Shown here one piece after another: positions 8,251 to 18,950 of a DNA stretch of 64,000 nucleotides. The DNA comes from Flavobacterium sp. (GTDB lineage: Bacteria > Bacteroidota > Bacteroidia > Flavobacteriales > Flavobacteriaceae): the NCBI GenBank assembly GCA_029946065.1, contig JAQSDU010000004.1, forward strand, positions 285,201 to 349,200, in the 5' to 3' direction. The notes below the pieces were generated by a model. It worked only from the letters and a program-made list of their open reading frames with translations. It did not search any database and was not told the DNA's origin. Each line of letters opens with the position of its first letter. Within the stretch, counting starts at the first letter, position 1. The translations under genes and the position numbers were made by a program.

Positions 8251-11106
8251 ATGAGAATCTATTTATTTATTTTGTCATTGTTTTTCTGCGGTATAACCTT
8301 TGCCCAGAATTCAATTTCGGGAACAGTCACTGATGCGAATAATTTGCCACTTCCAGGAGCAAATGTTACGATTGCAGGTGAAAGTGCCGGGACGGTCACG
8401 GATGTTGACGGTAAATTTATTTTGACGTCGTCTAAAAAACCGCCTTATTCACTTCAGTTTTCGATGGTAGGCTTTATTTCACAAACCGTGTCGGTTTCAA
8501 GCCTAAACCAAAAAATCAGCGTTAGCCTGTCGGAAGAAGAAACGAAATTGAACGAAATCGTGGTTTCGGCATCAAGAACACCCGAACGCGTGATTGAATC
8601 TCCTGTAACCATTGAAAGAATGGGGCTTCAGGACATTAAAAACACCACTGCGGCAACGTATTATGATGGACTCGAAAATTTAAAAGAGGTTCATTTCAAT
8701 ACGAGTAGCGCTTCCTTCAAGTCCATCAATACCCGTGGTTTCGCGACCGTTGCCAATACCCGTTTCATGCAGTTGGTTGACGGAATGGACAATTCTTCTC
8801 CTGCATTAAACTTTGTGCTTGGCAATCTTATTGGTTTGTCTGAATTAGATGTTGCTAACGTAGAATTGCTTCCTGGAGCATCATCGGCGCTTTATGGGGC
8901 GAATGCTTTCAACGGGATCTTGTTTATGAACAGCAAAAGTCCATTCACAAGCCCTGGCATCAGTGCTTATGTAAAAGGTGGAAAAACGTATCAAGAAACT
9001 GCCGGTGCGCATGCTTTTTGGGATATGGGTGTGAGAACTGCCTATAAATTCAGCGAAGTGTTTGCGGCAAAGGCCAACTTTACCTATATGGAGGGTTACG
9101 AATGGATCGCTTCTGATACAACTGATAAAGGTACAAATGCGGAAAATTTATCGCCAAGTCCAAATTACGATGGATTGAACCTTTACGGCGATGAGGTTTC
9201 TACCAATTTAAAAGGCGTAGGAACTTCTTTGGCGAATTTAGGTCTTATTCCTGCAAGTGCCGTAAATCTGTTGCCTAATTATAATGTGGCGAGAACAGGT
9301 TACAGAGAACAGGATTTGACAGACAACAAAATCTCCAGTGTGAAAGCAGATTTTTCTTTGCATTTCCGTCCATGGAAAAATGATATTGAATTTATCTTGC
9401 AACATAAACTAGGTTTTGGAAACACGATTTATCAGGGTGCCAATAGATATTCTTTGAAGGATTTTTCTATGAATCAAACCAAATTTGAAGTAAAAGGAAA
9501 AAATTTCTTCGCTAGATTTTATATGACTGATGAAGATGCGGGGAATTCCTATGATATGCGTTTCGCTGCTTGGAACGTCAACAGAGCTTGGAAAGATGAT
9601 AATACATGGTTCGGACAATACGCCGGGGCATATATCCAAGCGACACTTGCAGGTCAAGACCCTACTACTGCTCATGCCATCGCGAGAGGCGTTGCCGATA
9701 CCGGAAGGTATTTGCCTGGGTCACCAGAATATATCGCAGCGTTAAAAACAGTAACGAATAATCCGGATTTGACACAAGGGGCAAAATTCATTGACCACTC
9801 GAAATTATACCATTCAGATGTAAATTACAATTTCAAGGATTTGATTAAAGTGGCAGAATTTCAACTAGGAGGGTCTTTTAGGAGATATGAAATGAATTCT
9901 GAAGGTACGATCTTTACAGATTATGATGGTCCGATTACCTACGATGAGTATGGCGTTTACGGACAGGTTCAGAAAAAATTCATTGATGACAGGTTGAAAT
10001 TCACAGGATCTGTGCGTTATGACAAATCACAAAATTTCGACGGTAGCTTCTCGCCAAGAATTTCATTTGTGTATTCAGCAGGAGCACAAAAGAAACACAA
10101 TTTTAGGGTTTCTTATCAAACAGGTTTCAGGAATCCAACGACACAAGACCAATACATCGGATTGGATTTAGGCCCATTCGCGTTGATCGGATCTGCGTCA
10201 GACAATTTAACTCGCTTTGTAGAAACAAGAAACGTAAGCGCTCAAGGGGTAGCTCAGGGTTATGGCACTACTGCAACTTTGAACGGTGTCAATGCTTATA
10301 CGAATTCTTATACAATTCCTTCTGTTCAGGCATTTGGTGCTGCTTTAGCGGCAAATCCTGCTGATTTAGCAGGTGCTGTAAGTTTGCTTGAAGTAGCTAA
10401 AATTGGTTTGGTAAAACCTGAAAAAGTACAAGCTTTTGAATTGGGATACCGCTCGGTGATCAACAATGATCTTTCAATAGACATCAATGGATATTATAAT
10501 TTATACAACGACTTCTTGAACCAAGCTAGGGTGTTTACTCCTTATTATGGTACTGTAGGTAATGACCCAACAAATGCAGCCAACGTTGATTCCTACAAGG
10601 CACTTATCAATGGAGATAGAAGAGTTTATCAAATCTACTCCAATTCAAGCTCACAAATTACGTCGGTTGGTTACGGCGTAGGTATTTCAAAAAAAGTATA
10701 TAAAGATTTTGAATTAGGAGTGAATTACAACGCAGCATTTTTCGGAAATACTTTCGACGGTACGAAATTAACCTATGACGCAACTAAAGATCCAAGTTTT
10801 ATTCCGGGCTTTAATACACCAAAGCACAGAATCAAAGGAACGTTCGGAAACGCAAAACTTTTCAAAAACTTCGGTTTCAATATGAATGTAAGATGGAGCA
10901 CATCATACCTTTGGGAATCATCATTTGCCGACGGAATGGTTCCGGAAAACACAGTGTTCGACGCACAGATCAACTATGCAGTTCCTGCGATGAAATCTGT
11001 TTTCAAATTGGGTGCTACCAACTTAGGCGGAAAAGATTATATTCAAGTAATTGGCGCCGGTGCCATCGGACAGCAATGGTTCGCATCATGGACAGTAAAC
11101 CCATAA
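8251..11106 (+). CDS. TonB-dependent outer-membrane receptor with carboxypeptidase-regulatory-like domain
   Basis: A 951-residue outer-membrane receptor. The signal peptide is residues 1-18 (ending ITFAQ). A CarboxypepD_reg-like domain follows (about 20-100, starting ISGTVTDANNLPLPGANV). The plug domain contains SINTRGFATVANTRFMQLVDGMDN and ELLPGASSALYGANAFNGI, typical of TonB plugs, and the remaining 650 residues form the barrel. Like SusC proteins it has the N-terminal extension, but no SusD partner follows; instead a GDSL lipoprotein starts 31 bp downstream. The imported substrate is unknown; the neighbour suggests an ester or lipid-derived molecule (inference). Confidence 0.93.
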   Translation: MRIYLFILSLFFCGITFAQNSISGTVTDANNLPLPGANVTIAGESAGTVTDVDGKFILTSSKKPPYSLQFSMVGFISQTVSVSSLNQKISVSLSEEETKLNEIVVSASRTPERVIESPVTIERMGLQDIKNTTAATYYDGLENLKEVHFNTSSASFKSINTRGFATVANTRFMQLVDGMDNSSPALNFVLGNLIGLSELDVANVELLPGASSALYGANAFNGILFMNSKSPFTSPGISAYVKGGKTYQETAGAHAFWDMGVRTAYKFSEVFAAKANFTYMEGYEWIASDTTDKGTNAENLSPSPNYDGLNLYGDEVSTNLKGVGTSLANLGLIPASAVNLLPNYNVARTGYREQDLTDNKISSVKADFSLHFRPWKNDIEFILQHKLGFGNTIYQGANRYSLKDFSMNQTKFEVKGKNFFARFYMTDEDAGNSYDMRFAAWNVNRAWKDDNTWFGQYAGAYIQATLAGQDPTTAHAIARGVADTGRYLPGSPEYIAALKTVTNNPDLTQGAKFIDHSKLYHSDVNYNFKDLIKVAEFQLGGSFRRYEMNSEGTIFTDYDGPITYDEYGVYGQVQKKFIDDRLKFTGSVRYDKSQNFDGSFSPRISFVYSAGAQKKHNFRVSYQTGFRNPTTQDQYIGLDLGPFALIGSASDNLTRFVETRNVSAQGVAQGYGTTATLNGVNAYTNSYTIPSVQAFGAALAANPADLAGAVSLLEVAKIGLVKPEKVQAFELGYRSVINNDLSIDINGYYNLYNDFLNQARVFTPYYGTVGNDPTNAANVDSYKALINGDRRVYQIYSNSSSQITSVGYGVGISKKVYKDFELGVNYNAAFFGNTFDGTKLTYDATKDPSFIPGFNTPKHRIKGTFGNAKLFKNFGFNMNVRWSTSYLWESSFADGMVPENTVFDAQINYAVPAMKSVFKLGATNLGGKDYIQVIGAGAIGQQWFASWTVNP

Positions 11107-11137
11107 TTAATAGTCAATAAAAATTAAAAATAATATC

Positions 11138-12601
11138 ATGATAAAAAATTTCAAATGGCTGTTACTGGTTTCCTTAACCTTTGCAGCGTGCAACAGCAAT
11201 GATGATACAGCAGATGCTGAAGTGCCTATCACTTCCGGAACTGCCGATTTTTCAAAATATGTGGCTCTTGGAGATTCATTTGCCGCAGGTTACAGCGATA
11301 ATGCGCTTTTTAAAGGCGGACAGGAAAATGCCTACCCGAATATTTTGGCACAGCAATTCGCATTGGCCGGAGGGGGCGATTTTACAACGCCTTTCATGGT
11401 TGATAATATCGGCGGATTTTCAATGGGTGGTTCGCAGATTCCACAATTTCCAACACGTTTGTATTTAAATACGACCAATAATACTCCTGCAAACGTGTCA
11501 GGTATTTCTGGAACTGTTTTTACGGACCACTTAACCGGACCATTCAATAACATGGGCATACCTGGAGCAAAAAGTTTCCACTTGGTTACACCGGGTTACG
11601 GAACTTTGAATCCTTATTTCGGAAGATTCGCATCTACAGCAACAGCAACAGTTATAGCAGATGCCACAGCACAATCACCAACATTCTTCTCTTTATGGAT
11701 TGGCGGTAACGACGTGTTGGGCTATGCAACTTCAGGAGGGAGCGGCGTGAACCAGACCGGGAATTTAAATCCGGCCACATACGGATCAAGCGATATCACC
11801 GACCCACAAGTTTTTGCGGCGACTTATTCTTCGTTAGTTACAAGCCTTACGGCAGGTGGTGCAAAAGGAGTAGTTGCTAATCTTCCTTACATTACCGCTT
11901 TGCCATTTTTCACGACGGTACCATACAACCCGGTACCTTTGAACGATGCGACAGTTGCTCAGTTAACGGCTGGTTTTACACCATACAATAACGGATTGTT
12001 ATATGCTGCTTCAGTTGGTTTATTGACGCCTGCCGAGGCTGCAAAAAGAACCATAGCTTTCCACGCAGGTGCAGGTAATGCAGTTGTAATGGTTGATAGT
12101 TACCTTACGAACCTTACAGCTTACGGAATTCCGTCATACAGACAAGCTACCGCCGAAGATCTTATTGTTTTGCCTGCAAGAGGCTTTATTGGAACTGCAG
12201 TAGGCGGAAATCCAGCACAAATCAATGGCGTTTCTGTGCCTTTAGCAGATAACTGGGTGCTTTCTAAAGAAGAAATTGCCGAGGTTAAAACCGCAACAGA
12301 CGCTTACAATGTTACAATTCAAGCCGTTGCGGAAGCCAATGGACTTGCATTTGTTGATACAAAAACAATTTTGGAACAATTAAAAACAACCGGTATTGCA
12401 AGCGATGGTTTTACATTGACTTCAGTGTATGTTACCGGTGGTACTTTCTCACTTGATGGTGTACATCCAAGCCCGCGTGGTTATGCGTTCATTGCCAATA
12501 TGTTCGCAGAAGCAATCAATACAAAATATGGTTCGAACCTGCCGAAAGTGAGTATGGGCGACTATCGCATTTTATATCCTATGGATTCAATGACATTTTA
12601 A
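11138..12601 (+). CDS. SGNH/GDSL hydrolase lipoprotein
   Basis: A 487-residue lipoprotein (signal peptide ending FAAC, Cys18) with an SGNH hydrolase fold. Block I is YVALGDSFAAGY with the nucleophile Ser near residue 48. The block III-type Gly-Asn is in WIGGNDVLG near residue 190. The C-terminal Asp-x-x-His is in DGVHPSPRGYAFIAN near residue 445. All four catalytic blocks are present, so it should be an active esterase or lipase at the outer membrane. It follows the TonB receptor at 31 bp and shares its transcript, ending at a clear terminator. The pair may release and import a ligand, in the position that SusD would take in a Sus locus; this is inference. Confidence 0.92.
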   Translation: MIKNFKWLLLVSLTFAACNSNDDTADAEVPITSGTADFSKYVALGDSFAAGYSDNALFKGGQENAYPNILAQQFALAGGGDFTTPFMVDNIGGFSMGGSQIPQFPTRLYLNTTNNTPANVSGISGTVFTDHLTGPFNNMGIPGAKSFHLVTPGYGTLNPYFGRFASTATATVIADATAQSPTFFSLWIGGNDVLGYATSGGSGVNQTGNLNPATYGSSDITDPQVFAATYSSLVTSLTAGGAKGVVANLPYITALPFFTTVPYNPVPLNDATVAQLTAGFTPYNNGLLYAASVGLLTPAEAAKRTIAFHAGAGNAVVMVDSYLTNLTAYGIPSYRQATAEDLIVLPARGFIGTAVGGNPAQINGVSVPLADNWVLSKEEIAEVKTATDAYNVTIQAVAEANGLAFVDTKTILEQLKTTGIASDGFTLTSVYVTGGTFSLDGVHPSPRGYAFIANMFAEAINTKYGSNLPKVSMGDYRILYPMDSMTF

Positions 12602-12620
12602 AACAAACTAAATATTGATA

Positions 12621-12652
12621 AAAAACCATCACAAAAAAGTGGTGGTTTTTTT
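12621..12652 (+). terminator. Rho-independent terminator after the GDSL lipoprotein
   Basis: A 12-bp stem AAAAACCATCAC / GTGGTGGTTTTT with one wobble pair and a 6-nt loop, followed by T-rich sequence. Confidence 0.85.
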
Positions 12653-12756
12653 ATTTTTATATGTTATTTTTTGAATTCTGAATGCCGCCACAGACAATAC
12701 TGCAAAATTTCAATATTTTTTTATTTAAATTTTGTTGATTTTATATTTTAAAAAAT

Positions 12757-12764
12757 TATCTTTG
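12757..12764 (+). promoter_or_regulatory. TAnnTTTG promoter element for atpD
   Basis: TATCTTTG lies 73 bp before the atpD ATG, with a TTG at 12735-12737 as a possible -33 element 19 bp upstream. Both match the primary sigma consensus of the phylum. Confidence 0.6.
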
Positions 12765-12834
12765 CACTCGGAAAAAAGAGGTGTTTTTCGCCTGTTATTT
12801 CAGAAACCTAAATAGCTATTTAATAAATACATAA

Positions 12835-14349
<1,515 letters not shown>

Positions 14350-14367
14350 AAATAGTTTGCAGTGATC

Positions 14368-14414
14368 AGTGTTCAGTATTCAGTCTGATCACTGAACACT
14401 GAATACTGAACACT
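14368..14414. repeat. Perfect 17-bp inverted repeat between atpD and atpC
   Basis: AGTGTTCAGTATTCAGT at 14368-14384 is the exact reverse complement of 14398-14414, with a 13-nt loop. The sequence is built from repeats of a CAGTGTT/CAGTATT heptamer. No T-run follows, so it is not a standard terminator. In the mRNA it would form a stable hairpin 8 nt before the atpC start codon, a place where it could reduce atpC translation or block exonucleases. Confidence 0.85.
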
Positions 14415-14422
14415 AAAGAAAT

Positions 14423-14704
14423 ATGACATTAGAAATCGTATCACCGGAAGCAACATTATTCAAAGGAGAAATAACCTCGATTACTTTACCTGGTGTTGAC
14501 GGTTCATTCCAGATATTGAATCAGCACGCGCCAATCGTTTCTATCTTGAAAGAAGGCGATGTGAAGATCGTGGCCAACAATTTTGATTTCGGAAAAGAAG
14601 TAGGACATCGTTTTGTAAAAATCGATAACAATACCTATACACTGTCAATCAATTCTGGTACGATCGAAATGAAAGACAACAAAGTGATTGTTTTAGCCGA
14701 CTAA
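14423..14704 (+). CDS. atpC: F1Fo ATP synthase subunit epsilon (short form)
   Basis: A 93-residue epsilon subunit of the F1 central stalk. It begins MTLEIVSPEATLFKGEI and contains LPGVDGSFQILNQHAPIVS, the signature of the N-terminal beta-sandwich domain. It stops where other bacteria continue with two C-terminal helices (usual length about 130-140), so the inhibitory helical domain is missing; short epsilons are usual in this phylum. It is co-transcribed with atpD through a hairpin and ends at a terminator. Confidence 0.97.
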   Translation: MTLEIVSPEATLFKGEITSITLPGVDGSFQILNQHAPIVSILKEGDVKIVANNFDFGKEVGHRFVKIDNNTYTLSINSGTIEMKDNKVIVLAD

Positions 14705-14725
14705 GACAATTCGAGAATAATTTGC

Positions 14726-14756
14726 AAAAGCCTGACGTAATTGTCGGGCTTTTTTG
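14726..14756 (+). terminator. Rho-independent terminator after atpC
   Basis: A 10-bp stem AAAGCCTGAC / GTCGGGCTTT with a T-G wobble, loop GTAATT-like, then a T-run. Confidence 0.85.
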
Positions 14757-14763
14757 TTAGAAG

Positions 14764-14844
14764 CCAATCCGGCTGTCCGCTGTATCTTTTGTTTTTTAAA
14801 GAAAAAAACAAAAGGATGCCGCTTCCATCCGGGCTAGGGCAGCT
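14764..14844. repeat. Intergenic palindromic repeat element, copy 1
   Basis: A GC-rich/AT-rich/GC-rich imperfect palindrome: AATCCGGCT, then ATCTTTTG, a T-run, an A-run, CAAAAGGAT, then ATCCGGGCTAGGG. The same architecture and the words CCGGCT, ATCTTTT, AAAAGGAT and ATCCGGGCTAGGG recur at 44730-44812. Similar elements are, from memory, frequent in Flavobacterium intergenic regions. It lies between the convergent ends of atpC and the HTH gene. Confidence 0.7.
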
Positions 14845-14847
14845 GAA

Positions 14848-15090
14848 TCAACCTGCCTGCAGCAATTCTAAATGATGATCCGGACCGTCCTTTACATATT
14901 CAATCACATCGCCTGGCTGGCAGTCCAGCACCTCACAAATAGCCTCCAATGTTGAAAACCGGATCGCTTTTGCTTTTCCTGTTTTCAATATAGAAAGGTT
15001 TGCAGTGGTAATTCCGATACGGTCGGCGAGCTCGTTGGAGCGCATTTTGCGTTTGGCCAACATCACATCTACATTGATTATTATGGGCAT
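14848..15090 (-). CDS. Small XRE-family HTH regulator (YozG-like)
   Basis: An 80-residue cytoplasmic DNA-binding protein. The helix-turn-helix spans residues about 10-60: MLAKRKMRSNELADRIGIT, then TANLSILKTGKAKAIRFSTL and ICEVLDCQPGDVIEY, typical of the small YozG/Cro-like regulators. It starts 2 nt after the stop of the DUF2975 gene. This HTH plus DUF2975 pairing is common and suggests the two act together, the regulator probably controlling the pair's own promoter. The regulated targets are not known. Confidence 0.9.
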   Translation of the reverse strand: MPIIINVDVMLAKRKMRSNELADRIGITTANLSILKTGKAKAIRFSTLEAICEVLDCQPGDVIEYVKDGPDHHLELLQAG

Positions 15091-15092
15091 AA

Positions 15093-15605
15093 TTATACTG
15101 TTAGTTCGTTTTCTTCTTTCAAATTTTTAGCAATCTTAAATACTTCGCTGAGTACCATAAAGAACAATCCGAGGCTTACCGAAAGTGATAACGAGTCAAA
15201 TCCACCGCCATTAAATTGAATTGACAAATGCTGTCTTGAAAAAATGTTATAAATTAAAAGTGGGATATTAGTCAGCAATGTGGAAACAATCAAAAATTTT
15301 CCAATCAAATCCAAATAGTGTACAACCTTTGAATTAAAGACATCCCTTTTGACAAAAAAAGCGAGGGTTTTTCGCAATAGATATATTGCATAAATGAATA
15401 GTAAAGCGCCAATAGCGGCAAGCGCAATCAAAATTTTCGTGTAAATGTCAAATGCTGTAATAGATTGCCCATTAATTATAATTGGCAGGCCTCCTTCAGA
15501 GCCACATAAATAAATAGGAACGAATATAAAAATTGCCAACGCGCCAAGGAGCATGAAAAAAAATGCAATATCAATTAACGTCTTCAGGATGTTTAATTTT
15601 TTCAT
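15093..15605 (-). CDS. DUF2975 family membrane protein
   Basis: A 170-residue membrane protein with four hydrophobic helices (about residues 12-32, 48-70, 95-118, 132-152) separated by short loops, matching DUF2975. A short amphipathic stretch (RKTLAFFVKRDVFNSKVVHYL) after helix 2 is characteristic. Its function is unknown. It is the first gene of a two-gene operon with the YozG-like regulator; a TATATTTG promoter element lies at 15628-15635. Confidence 0.85.
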   Translation of the reverse strand: MKKLNILKTLIDIAFFFMLLGALAIFIFVPIYLCGSEGGLPIIINGQSITAFDIYTKILIALAAIGALLFIYAIYLLRKTLAFFVKRDVFNSKVVHYLDLIGKFLIVSTLLTNIPLLIYNIFSRQHLSIQFNGGGFDSLSLSVSLGLFFMVLSEVFKIAKNLKEENELTV

Positions 15606-15627
15606 ATTTTTTATTTTAAGGTTAGGT

Positions 15628-15635
15628 CAAATATA
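15628..15635 (-). promoter_or_regulatory. TAnnTTTG promoter element for DUF2975/HTH operon
   Basis: TATATTTG on the minus strand, 22 bp before the DUF2975 ATG. Confidence 0.5.
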
Positions 15636-15755
15636 TAAAAATTATTGATAAACAATAATAAATAATTAAAAAACAATATTTATTTTTTTATAAAAGCATC
15701 TTCCAACCTACATGCTTTCTCAATTGTCAGCAAAATAAATGTGCAAGTCTGACAC

Positions 15756-18700
15756 TTATTTGAAATTTCTCCCCTTATAGAAAACTTCCTCAGTATTTTT
15801 TTCATCAGAGCGCGACAGCGTTGAAACGGCATTTTCAATATTGATATTGGTCGTCATGCTACGCAACATTGCAGACAAGTTGTAACATTCATTTACAATA
15901 ACGTGAACCACTTTTCCTTCAATCTGTAATTTTCCTTCGACCATTAGCAGTCGGGCCTGAATGATGTCGCGGCGGTATTTTAAAAAAACTTTTTCCCAAA
16001 CCACGAGATTGGCAAATCCGCTTTCGTCTTCAATCGTAATAAAAAGAACACCTTTTGCGGTGCCCGGACGCTGGCGTACGGTAATCAGTCCGGCAACTCT
16101 GATTTTATCGCCATTTTTCAGCTGGCTTAACTGTCCGGTTGTTGTTACTTTGAGACTGTCGAGTTGTGGGCGTACAAAACTCACAGGATGCGCTTTCAAT
16201 GATAATCCGGTGGTAGCATAGTCTTCTACAACATGTGCCGCTTCAGTCAGAAAAGGCAATTCAAGTTGGGGTTCGTTCGCGCTTTCTGACAGTTGGCCTT
16301 CAAACATTCCGATTGGCCTATCGGAGAGCGAGGAAACTTCCCACAAAGCTTGTCTGCGATCTAATCCGATTGATCGAAAAGTATCTGCGTCAGCAAGTTT
16401 TTCCAGGGCCGACATAGCAACGCCCGCTTCTAATAGCGAATGTATATGTATAAACGGATGGCGCCTTGCGTCAACCAATAGTTGCATGTCCTCCCCAGAG
16501 AGCCCTTTTACTTGTCTGAAACCAAGCCTCACCGCATAATATTTCCCTGATTTTTCTTCAAGGATATTGTCCGGGTAGGAATAATTAATGTCCACAGGCC
16601 GCATTTCAACACCATGGTTTTTTGCATCGATAACGATTTGCGCTGGCTGGTAAAACCCCATCGGCAGGCTGTTGAGCAATGCAGCGGCAAACACATCGGG
16701 ATAATAACATTTGAGCCATGATGAAACATATACTAATAATGCAAAGCTTGCTGCGTGGCTTTCAGGAAATCCGTAGGCACCAAATCCTTCAAGCTGTTTG
16801 AATACACGTCCGGCAAAATCTTCTTCATATCCATTTTTTACCATGCCTTCGACCAGTTTCTTTTTCCAGTCGCTAACCTTGCCTTTTGCTTTAAAAGTAG
16901 CCATGCTGCGGCGCAAACCATCAGCTTCAGCTGGAGTGAATCCAGCGGCGACAATAGCAATTTCCATAGCCTGTTCCTGAAAAAGTGGCACGCCCAACGT
17001 ACGCCCCAGAATATTTTCCAACGCTTTTGAAGGATATGTTATAGGGTCAATTCCATCGCGTCTTCTCAGATACGGGTGCACCATATCACCCTGAATCGGT
17101 CCCGGGCGTACAATCGCTACTTCTATAACCAAATCATAAAATTTACGAGGCTTAAGTCTTGGCAACATCGACATTTGGGCGCGGCTTTCAATTTGGAAAA
17201 CTCCCAGGGTATCGGCGTTGCAAATCATATCGTAAACTTTCGGGTCATCCTTTTCATTAATTTTAGCCAGAGTAAGGTTGAGGCCGTAATGTGCTTTTGC
17301 CAAATCAAATGCCTTACGAATGCAGGTGAGCATACCTAATGCCAAAACATCGACTTTTAAAAACCCCAAGGCTTCTATATCATCTTTATTCCATTCAATA
17401 TTAGTGCGGCCTTCCATTCGGGCATTAATTGTTGGACACAAATCTGAAAGCTTGCCACGTGTAATAATAAAACCGCCTGTATGCTGGCCCAGTTGGCGAG
17501 GAAAGCCTACATATTGCTCTGTCAGTTCCAAAATTTTCACCAGATGCGGATCATTAAGATCAAAGCCTTCTGAACCGACATGCGCATTATCGAGGTTATC
17601 GCGAAATTCCCACATAGAGGCAGAAAGTCGGTCAATCGCATCACCTGATAATCCCATGGCTTTGGCCACATCGCGAATGGCGCCTTTATGATGCACTTGG
17701 GTTACAGTAGCTACGATAGCGGCGCGGTCACGGCCATATTTTTTGTAAATGTATTGGATGACTTCTTCCCTGCGTTCGTGCTCAAAGTCAACGTCGATAT
17801 CAGGCGGTTCGTCGCGTGCGTCAGACATAAAACGCGCAAAAAGGACGTTGAATTTAGAAGGGTTTACAGATGTAATGCCGAGGCAATAACATACCACAGA
17901 ATTAGCAGCAGAACCCCGACCCTGACATAAGATGTTTTTGCTGCGGGCAAAGCGTACAAAATCATGAACAGTTAGAAAATAGGCAGCGTAATCTTTTTTT
18001 TGTATGAAATCTAACTCGAAAGCAATGGTTTTGAGAAGCTCTTTGCGTTTTTCTTCGGTAATATCCGTGCTGCTAAACATTTCCCCCGCGCCTTTCCAAA
18101 CCAACATTTCGAGTTCTTCTTGTGGTGTGCGTCCGTCTGAGGTAATTTCCTCAGGATATACATATTTGAGGCTGTCCAGCGAAAACTGGCAGGCATCGGC
18201 TATTTCCTGGCTTGCAAGCATCGCTTCTGGATATTGACGGAACAAGCGTTGCATCTCCTCGGCAGGTTTCAGGTAGCGTTCTGCATTCTGATACAGTTTA
18301 AAACCCGCGGTATGTATGGTGCATTTTTCGCGTATGCAGGTCAGCACATCCTGCAATTGCCGACGCTCCATAATATGATAATGCACATCATTGGTGGCGA
18401 CAAGAGGAATGTCAAGCGATTGCGAAAGTTCCTGGAGCCGTTGTAAACGCTTGTTGTCATTGGCGTGATAAGAGCGGCTTACACTTAAATAAAGGGATTT
18501 TCTTAGATTTTTGCGATATTCCCGTAGTTCAGATTTAAAAGCGTTGTCAAAATCAAAATTTGCGTTGAGCGAAAGCGGTGCAATGGCAATAAATTTAATA
18601 CCTTCTGAATATTGGTACACATCAGCCTTATACAAGTGGCAATGGCCTTTTTCAGCGCGAAGGTTTCCTATTGACAACAATCCGGATAATCGGGCATAGG

Positions 18701-18950
18701 CATCTTTATCGGTCGGATAGGCAAGCAGCGGCGGACCATCAATCAGTTCAAGGCGGCAACCAATAATCAGCCGAATTGCTGCTTTTTTTGCTGCAACATG
18801 TGCCCGTACAATGCCTGCGAGTGTATTGACATCGGTAATTGCGATTGCTGTATAGCCAAGAAAAGCGGCCTGTGTTACTAATTCGTCAGGATGTGAGCCT
18901 CCGCGCAGGAAGCTGAAATTGGTAGTGACTTGTAATTCTGTATATTCCAT
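15756..18950 (-). CDS. imuC: Error-prone DNA polymerase III alpha subunit homologue (DnaE2/ImuC)
   Basis: A 1064-residue C-family polymerase used in damage-induced mutagenesis. It starts MEYTELQVTTNFSFLRGG, an N-terminal PHP domain (about 1-290). The polymerase core follows with QGRGSAANSVVCYCLGI and the catalytic acidic motif PDIDVDFEHERR near residue 385, then FLKVDVLALGML, EQAMEIAIVAAGFT and FPESHAASFALLVYVS. An OB-fold near residue 940-1030 (GDKIRVAGLITVRQRPGTAKGV) closes it. The length is typical of DnaE2 rather than replicative DnaE. ATG 18950 overlaps the imuB stop as TGATG, fixing the start and implying translational coupling; the frame extends 27 nt further upstream but that would overlap imuB. 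Confidence 0.95.
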   Translation of the reverse strand: MEYTELQVTTNFSFLRGGSHPDELVTQAAFLGYTAIAITDVNTLAGIVRAHVAAKKAAIRLIIGCRLELIDGPPLLAYPTDKDAYARLSGLLSIGNLRAEKGHCHLYKADVYQYSEGIKFIAIAPLSLNANFDFDNAFKSELREYRKNLRKSLYLSVSRSYHANDNKRLQRLQELSQSLDIPLVATNDVHYHIMERRQLQDVLTCIREKCTIHTAGFKLYQNAERYLKPAEEMQRLFRQYPEAMLASQEIADACQFSLDSLKYVYPEEITSDGRTPQEELEMLVWKGAGEMFSSTDITEEKRKELLKTIAFELDFIQKKDYAAYFLTVHDFVRFARSKNILCQGRGSAANSVVCYCLGITSVNPSKFNVLFARFMSDARDEPPDIDVDFEHERREEVIQYIYKKYGRDRAAIVATVTQVHHKGAIRDVAKAMGLSGDAIDRLSASMWEFRDNLDNAHVGSEGFDLNDPHLVKILELTEQYVGFPRQLGQHTGGFIITRGKLSDLCPTINARMEGRTNIEWNKDDIEALGFLKVDVLALGMLTCIRKAFDLAKAHYGLNLTLAKINEKDDPKVYDMICNADTLGVFQIESRAQMSMLPRLKPRKFYDLVIEVAIVRPGPIQGDMVHPYLRRRDGIDPITYPSKALENILGRTLGVPLFQEQAMEIAIVAAGFTPAEADGLRRSMATFKAKGKVSDWKKKLVEGMVKNGYEEDFAGRVFKQLEGFGAYGFPESHAASFALLVYVSSWLKCYYPDVFAAALLNSLPMGFYQPAQIVIDAKNHGVEMRPVDINYSYPDNILEEKSGKYYAVRLGFRQVKGLSGEDMQLLVDARRHPFIHIHSLLEAGVAMSALEKLADADTFRSIGLDRRQALWEVSSLSDRPIGMFEGQLSESANEPQLELPFLTEAAHVVEDYATTGLSLKAHPVSFVRPQLDSLKVTTTGQLSQLKNGDKIRVAGLITVRQRPGTAKGVLFITIEDESGFANLVVWEKVFLKYRRDIIQARLLMVEGKLQIEGKVVHVIVNECYNLSAMLRSMTTNINIENAVSTLSRSDEKNTEEVFYKGRNFK

